This document shows, in pieces, positions 34,733 through 39,242 of a stretch of DNA of 39,242 bases. Under the pieces are notes generated by a model that did no database searches, was not told the DNA's origin, and saw only the letters and a program-made list of their open reading frames with translations. Source of the DNA: Flavobacteriaceae bacterium (lineage in GTDB: Bacteria > Bacteroidota > Bacteroidia > Flavobacteriales > Flavobacteriaceae); assembly GCA_947451475.1 (NCBI GenBank), contig CANFZC010000019.1, forward strand, positions 1 through 39,242. The letters run 5' to 3'. Made by a program: the position numbers and the translations under genes. How positions within the stretch are numbered: the first letter of the stretch is position 1; each line of letters starts with the position of its first letter.

Positions 34733-36613
34733 TTAAGGTATCAACTTAAAAATAAACGATTCACTTGGCTTAACAGAAAGTTGGATTGTTCCTTCATGAT
34801 GTGACACAACCAAATTGGCCATACTGCCATACAATTGGTCTTTCACTTTATAAGTACCTTCTGCAAGATTCCATTCTTTAATTACGTTTTCTGGCAGTTT
34901 CAATTCAAAATTACTAGTAGTCTCTGAGGAGAAGTTAGTTACTATAATGAGTTTTTCTTTATCGGTGTATCGGACAAAAGAATACATTCCGTTATCGTAG
35001 TGTTCTGTGAATCTGCGGTTGGGGTATTGAATAGAGATAAATTGACCTGTTAAGGCATCACTTTGCAATGTGAGGTTCAACAAACGCGCGTAAAAATCAC
35101 GTAGGTCTTTTTCGCTTTGAGAAAGTTTACCACCATCAAATTTACCGCCATTCATCCAACGTTGGTGGTTGGGAACCCCTACATAATCAAAAATACTGGT
35201 GCGTGTTGGCTTACCAAACCCCCCATCAACTGTGCCTGCTTCTCCTACTTCTTGTCCGAAATAAATCATAGTAGGCGCCGAACTAATCGTAGCTGAAACC
35301 ACCATTAGAGGTTTACCTCTTTCTGGTGTCCCGGCGAACTCATGACATGCAAGACGTTGTTCATCGTGGTTGTCTAAAAAGTGCAGCATATGGTGCTCGA
35401 TATCTTCCATATGTTCGCGTATATCTGACAAACCATCAGGTACCTGCTTACCTTGAATAACGGCTTTTAAATGGTCATAAGTTTCTACTTTATCGTAGAG
35501 GTAATCCATTTTGCCTAGATTAATATAATTGCGGTACTCATTAGGATTGTATACTTCTGCTAATAAAAAAGCATTTGGGTTTTTCATTTTAATGGCTGAA
35601 TTCATATAGCTCCAAAACTCATAGGGAACCATTTCGGCCATATCATATCGGAAACCATCTACTCCTTTATCCAACCAATACAAGGCTATATCGCGGAATT
35701 TTGGCCAAGAGCTAGGCACCATTTTACCTTGCCAAAACGCATAGTGTTCTTTATAATCTTTCTTATCAAAACCCGCTGGCAATTCGTCGAATTCTTTAGT
35801 TCCATCTGGTCTTATCCCGTAATTAACTTTAACCGTTTCATACCAATCATTGATGTCTGGTTTTGGATTGCGCGAGCCATTACCCGTCCATTTGGCTGGG
35901 AACTCTGTAAACTTACCATCGGCTAATGGATTTTTTTCCCCATTTAACGGTTTATAACTATCTGAAGTAGGCACTTCAAAAGCCTTTCCAGGTATGTAGT
36001 AGAAATCATTGTTTCGGGAAAATTCTACACTAGTATCGTCATCGGCACCCAGGTCATGAACTCCTTTGGGTTTTGAAATACTATGATAGTTACGCGCCAC
36101 ATGATTGGGCACGATATCAATAAGCACTTTCAATCCATTTTTGTGTGAGCGAACAATTAAAGCTTGAAATTCTTCTAATCTTTTAGCTGGATTATCGGCT
36201 AAATCAGGATTCACATTGTAGTAATCTTTAACCGCATAGGGAGAGCCTGCTCTACCTTTTACGACATCGGGATCATCATTTGAAATTCCGAACTTGGTAT
36301 AATCTCTGATCACATCATGGTGTGGTACACCCGTGTACCAAATATGAGTTACCCCTAGTTTTTTTATTTCCTGTAACGCTTTATCAGTAAAATCACTAAA
36401 CTTCCCTACGCCATTTTCCTCTATAGTACCCCAAGGTTTATTGGTTTGGTTTTTATTTCCAAATAAACGCGTAAACACTTGATAGACTACAGCTTTCTTT
36501 GGTTGTTCTTCAACCACAGTTTTTGGATTCATAACGGGATTGGGGTTTTTTTGAGCAAAAGTTGCCGTCAATGAACAACTGATTGCTAGTACTACTAAAA
36601 TATTTGTTTTCAT
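34733..36613 (-). CDS. Secreted alpha-amylase-family glycoside hydrolase (GH13)
   Basis: 626 residues. A signal peptide (MKTNILVVLAISCSLTATFA) is followed by a short linker and the TIM-barrel: VVYQVFTRLFG (42-52), region I DIVPNH (166-171), region II GFRYD with nucleophile D324, region III LLAEVYN with acid/base E353, and region IV FLDNHD with the transition-state stabiliser D417. A C-terminal beta domain (about 535-626) ends at SFIFKLIP. There is no T9SS domain and no lipobox, so a periplasmic location is most likely. Expected to hydrolyse alpha-1,4-glucans or maltooligosaccharides. No SusC/SusD pair or other starch genes lie beside it. Catalytic residues are complete. Confidence 0.92.
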   Translation of the reverse strand: MKTNILVVLAISCSLTATFAQKNPNPVMNPKTVVEEQPKKAVVYQVFTRLFGNKNQTNKPWGTIEENGVGKFSDFTDKALQEIKKLGVTHIWYTGVPHHDVIRDYTKFGISNDDPDVVKGRAGSPYAVKDYYNVNPDLADNPAKRLEEFQALIVRSHKNGLKVLIDIVPNHVARNYHSISKPKGVHDLGADDDTSVEFSRNNDFYYIPGKAFEVPTSDSYKPLNGEKNPLADGKFTEFPAKWTGNGSRNPKPDINDWYETVKVNYGIRPDGTKEFDELPAGFDKKDYKEHYAFWQGKMVPSSWPKFRDIALYWLDKGVDGFRYDMAEMVPYEFWSYMNSAIKMKNPNAFLLAEVYNPNEYRNYINLGKMDYLYDKVETYDHLKAVIQGKQVPDGLSDIREHMEDIEHHMLHFLDNHDEQRLACHEFAGTPERGKPLMVVSATISSAPTMIYFGQEVGEAGTVDGGFGKPTRTSIFDYVGVPNHQRWMNGGKFDGGKLSQSEKDLRDFYARLLNLTLQSDALTGQFISIQYPNRRFTEHYDNGMYSFVRYTDKEKLIIVTNFSSETTSNFELKLPENVIKEWNLAEGTYKVKDQLYGSMANLVVSHHEGTIQLSVKPSESFIFKLIP

Positions 36614-36655
36614 ATGGTTTCTATCTTGCCACTATGCACGACAAGTCCTTTGTGA

Positions 36656-36663
36656 CAAATATA
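36656..36663 (-). promoter_or_regulatory. Putative -7 element (TATATTTG) for the GH13 gene
   Basis: Exact TAnnTTTG on the minus strand, 42 bp before the start codon, giving a leader of about 35 nt. The nearest upstream TTTG on that strand is too far for a standard -33 element. Confidence 0.4.
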
Positions 36664-36744
36664 TAAAAAAGAGGAAGTATTTTCGGGTAAAATAACAAAC
36701 TGCTGGGTCGATAAAAAGTATTTTTTTATTCTGTTAGAGAGGTG

Positions 36745-36775
36745 TTGTATGTCAAGGGTTAAACCGTTATATTTG
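36745..36775 (+). promoter_or_regulatory. Promoter for thrS
   Basis: TTG (36745-36747), 20 bp, TATATTTG (36768-36775): an exact Bacteroidota -33/-7 pair. Transcription is expected near 36782, with a leader of about 15 nt before the ATG at 36798. That leaves no room for a T-box or leader-peptide attenuator. Confidence 0.75.
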
Positions 36776-36797
36776 CATTTCGATAAATTTTTAAGGA

Positions 36798-38744
36798 ATG
36801 ATAAAGATTACGTTACCCGATGGTTCAGTTAAAGAGGTTGCTAATGGATCAACTCCGATGGATGTTGCCAAAAGCATAAGTGAAGGTTTAGCTCGAAATG
36901 TTATTTCGGCTGCATACAATGGTACTACCATTGAAACGGAAACGCCCTTAACCACTGACGGATCATTAGTATTATACACTTGGAATGATAAAGAAGGCAA
37001 AAAAGCGTTCTGGCATTCTACATCACACGTTATGGCTCAGGCTTTGGAGGAACTTTTTCCTGGTATTAAATTAACGTTAGGTCCTGCAATTGACAATGGT
37101 TTTTATTACGATGTTGATTTTGGAGATCAAAAAATAACGGATGCTGATTTCAAGAAAATAGAAGACCGTGTATTGGAAATTTCAAGAGAAAAACACGAGT
37201 TCAAAATGCGTTCGGTTACTAAAGCGGAAGCATTAGAAATCTATAAAAACAACGAATACAAAACCGAATTAATAACTAATCTAGAAGATGGAACGATCAC
37301 ATTTTGTGACCATGCCAACTTCTTTGATTTGTGTCGTGGAGGTCACATTCCTAACACTGGCATCATCAAGGCAATGAAAATCATGAGTGTTGCAGGTGCT
37401 TATTGGAGAGGTGATGAGAAGAATAAGCAGTTAACTCGTGTTTATGGTGTTTCCTTCCCTAAACAAAAAGACTTGACTGATTATTTGGAACTTTTGGAAG
37501 AAGCCAAACGTCGTGACCATAGAAAACTTGGTAAGGAATTAGAGTTGTTTGCTTTTTCACAACGCGTAGGTCAAGGTTTGCCTTTATGGTTACCTAAAGG
37601 TGCTGCCTTGAGAGATCGTCTAGAGCAATTCTTAAAAAGAGCACAGAAAAAAGCGGGATACGAGCAAGTAGTTACGCCCCATATCGGACAAAAAGAACTG
37701 TATGTAACCTCGGGCCATTATGCTAAGTATGGTGCTGATAGTTTCCAACCGATACACACTCCAGCAGAAGGTGAAGAGTTTTTGTTAAAACCAATGAACT
37801 GTCCGCACCACTGTGAGATTTACAACAACAAACCTTGGTCTTACAAAGACTTACCTAAGCGTTACGCTGAATTTGGAACGGTATACCGTTATGAGCAATC
37901 AGGAGAATTACATGGATTGACTCGTGTTAGAGGGTTTACGCAAGACGATGCACATATCTTTTGTACTCCAGACCAATTGGACAGCGAGTTCAAGAAGGTA
38001 ATTGACTTGGTATTGTATGTTTTCGGGTCTTTAGGATTTGAAAACTTTACAGCCCAGGTATCTGTTCGTGATTTAGACAATCCAGACAAATACATTGGAA
38101 GTGTTGAAAACTGGGAAAAAGCAGAACAAGCCATCATCAATGCTGCAAAAGATAAAGGATTGAATTATATCATTGAAAGTGGAGAAGCTGCCTTTTATGG
38201 CCCGAAACTGGATTTCATGGTAAAAGATGCCTTAGGCAGACAATGGCAATTGGGAACTATTCAAGTTGATTACAATTTACCAGAGCGCTTCGAATTAACT
38301 TACAAAGGAGCCGACGACAAATTGCACCGCCCAGTGATGATTCACCGCGCGCCTTTTGGTTCCATGGAACGATTTATTGCCATATTACTGGAACATACCG
38401 CTGGAAACTTCCCATTATGGTTGATGCCAGAGCAAGCTATAATATTGTCTTTGAGCGAGAAATATGAAAATTATGCGAAAAAAGTTTTAGAATTGCTAGA
38501 AAATCACGAAATTCGCGCCCTAATTGACAACCGCAACGAGACGATAGGCAAGAAAATTAGAGAGGCAGAAGTACAAAAAATGCCATTCATGTTGATTGTA
38601 GGAGAGGAAGAAGAGAAGAACGGTACTATATCTGTGCGTCGACACGGACAAGAAGGAAAAGGAAATATTACGATTACTATTGAGGAATTTGCCAAAATTG
38701 TAAACGAAGAAATTGCCAAAACGTTAAAAACATTTGAAGTTTAA
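36798..38744 (+). CDS. thrS: Threonyl-tRNA synthetase
   Basis: 648 residues, standard length. N-terminal TGS domain ([20 protein letters not shown]), editing (SAD) domain with [20 protein letters not shown] and the [15 protein letters not shown] metal/active-site segment. The class II core includes [13 protein letters not shown] (zinc-binding Cys), [20 protein letters not shown] (motif 2), [11 protein letters not shown] and [18 protein letters not shown] (motif 3), and the C-terminal anticodon-binding domain begins around [18 protein letters not shown]. It charges tRNA-Thr and edits mischarged serine. It is followed by infC after 16 bp, the widespread thrS-infC order. Confidence 0.97.
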   Translation: MIKITLPDGSVKEVANGSTPMDVAKSISEGLARNVISAAYNGTTIETETPLTTDGSLVLYTWNDKEGKKAFWHSTSHVMAQALEELFPGIKLTLGPAIDNGFYYDVDFGDQKITDADFKKIEDRVLEISREKHEFKMRSVTKAEALEIYKNNEYKTELITNLEDGTITFCDHANFFDLCRGGHIPNTGIIKAMKIMSVAGAYWRGDEKNKQLTRVYGVSFPKQKDLTDYLELLEEAKRRDHRKLGKELELFAFSQRVGQGLPLWLPKGAALRDRLEQFLKRAQKKAGYEQVVTPHIGQKELYVTSGHYAKYGADSFQPIHTPAEGEEFLLKPMNCPHHCEIYNNKPWSYKDLPKRYAEFGTVYRYEQSGELHGLTRVRGFTQDDAHIFCTPDQLDSEFKKVIDLVLYVFGSLGFENFTAQVSVRDLDNPDKYIGSVENWEKAEQAIINAAKDKGLNYIIESGEAAFYGPKLDFMVKDALGRQWQLGTIQVDYNLPERFELTYKGADDKLHRPVMIHRAPFGSMERFIAILLEHTAGNFPLWLMPEQAIILSLSEKYENYAKKVLELLENHEIRALIDNRNETIGKKIREAEVQKMPFMLIVGEEEEKNGTISVRRHGQEGKGNITITIEEFAKIVNEEIAKTLKTFEV

Positions 38745-38760
38745 TTAAAATTATAGAGCC

Positions 38761-39242
38761 ATAGCAATTAGAAACAACAGAGGTTACCAACCTAGAGAAG
38801 AGAAAAAAGCGGCACACCGAATTAATGAATTGATTCGTGGAGTAGCCGAAGTTCGATTAGTAGGTGAAAATATTGAGCCAGGAGTTTACAAGACTTCTGA
38901 AGCGCTCAGATTAGCGGAACAGTTCGAAGTAGATTTGGTTGAGATATCACCTAATGCTGAACCGCCGGTTTGTAAATTAATGGATTATGGAAAATTCATT
39001 TATCAGCAAAAGAAACGTGAGAAAGAGTTAAAAGCAAAATCGACTCAAATCACGGTAAAAGAGATTCGTTTTGGACCTCAGACTGACGAGCATGATTATG
39101 AATTTAAAAGAAAGAATGCCGAAAAGTTCTTAAAAGAAGGGTCTAAATTAAAGGCCTTTGTATTCTTTAAAGGACGTTCGATTATTTATAAAGAACAAGG
39201 ACAAATCTTATTGTTGCGTTTAGCACAAGATTTGGAAGAATA
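38761..39242 (+). CDS. infC: Translation initiation factor IF-3 (3' end cut by window), non-canonical start
   Basis: Reading frame [20 protein letters not shown] from 38764, then [20 protein letters not shown], the linker and [20 protein letters not shown], matches IF-3 N- and C-domains; about 160 residues are present and the frame is open at the edge. An in-frame TAA at 38746-38748 and the absence of ATG/GTG/TTG before the conserved N-terminus leave ATA (38761-38763) or ATT (38767-38769) as start. By alignment to the usual MAIRNNRG start, ATA is the better match. IF-3 itself discriminates against such codons, and the E. coli gene uses AUU for autoregulation; the same logic here is inference. 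Confidence 0.9.
   Translation, partial: MAIRNNRGYQPREEKKAAHRINELIRGVAEVRLVGENIEPGVYKTSEALRLAEQFEVDLVEISPNAEPPVCKLMDYGKFIYQQKKREKELKAKSTQITVKEIRFGPQTDEHDYEFKRKNAEKFLKEGSKLKAFVFFKGRSIIYKEQGQILLLRLAQDLEE

Overview
The window comes from a Bacteroidota chromosome, most likely Flavobacteriaceae (Flavobacterium-like). It is AT-rich. Two proteins carry type IX secretion (T9SS) C-terminal sorting domains, one type B and one type A. Promoters match the Bacteroidota consensus (TTG, about 19 bp, TAnnTTTG) and no Shine-Dalgarno sequences are evident. The gene neighbourhoods (fdtA/fdtB-type sugar genes, RDD-SpoIIM-MoxR-DUF58 cluster, thrS-infC) also fit. The species cannot be fixed from the sequence alone.

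Layout. (1) 1-5.4 kb: a TPR protein followed by a truncated outer-membrane beta-barrel gene, both on the minus strand; then a heptanucleotide repeat and ftsE without ftsX beside it. (2) 5.4-17.6 kb: a surface-glycan cluster with mixed strands. It holds seven glycosyltransferases (two GT-C membrane enzymes, a dolichol-phosphate-mannose-synthase-like GT2, a classical GT2, three GT-B enzymes), a sugar 3,4-ketoisomerase, a PLP sugar aminotransferase, a left-handed beta-helix acyltransferase, a FemAB/GNAT-type acyltransferase and a Wzx-like flippase. Together they suggest synthesis of a dTDP-3-amino-3,6-dideoxyhexose, its N-acylation, assembly of an oligosaccharide on a lipid carrier, and flipping. 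(3) 17.7-19.5 kb: a secreted T9SS protein with a type B (CHU_C) C-terminus. (4) 19.5-26.4 kb: a membrane/AAA+ cluster of RDD protein (minus) and SpoIIM-like, polytopic membrane protein, DUF4129, DUF4350, MoxR ATPase and DUF58 (plus, tightly coupled). (5) 26.4-33.2 kb: mostly core genes on the plus strand: a TrmH/SpoU rRNA/tRNA methyltransferase, a serine beta-lactamase-like hydrolase, Rel (ppGpp), a Fur-family regulator, a small membrane protein and purA. (6) 33.2-36.6 kb: a leucine-rich-repeat T9SS protein and a secreted GH13 alpha-amylase, both minus. (7) 36.8 kb to the end: thrS and the start of infC, which has no ATG/GTG/TTG at its expected start and appears to begin at AUA or AUU.

Most notable: the RDD/SpoIIM/DUF4129/DUF4350/MoxR/DUF58 cluster, a conserved-looking arrangement of unknown job; the amino-sugar module with two unrelated acyltransferases; a perfect palindrome with 27-bp arms that terminates two convergent genes; the non-canonical infC start; and -7 elements so close to start codons that some mRNAs should be leaderless or nearly so. 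No tRNA, rRNA, CRISPR array, transposase or phage gene was seen. No gene-free stretch exceeds 300 bases.
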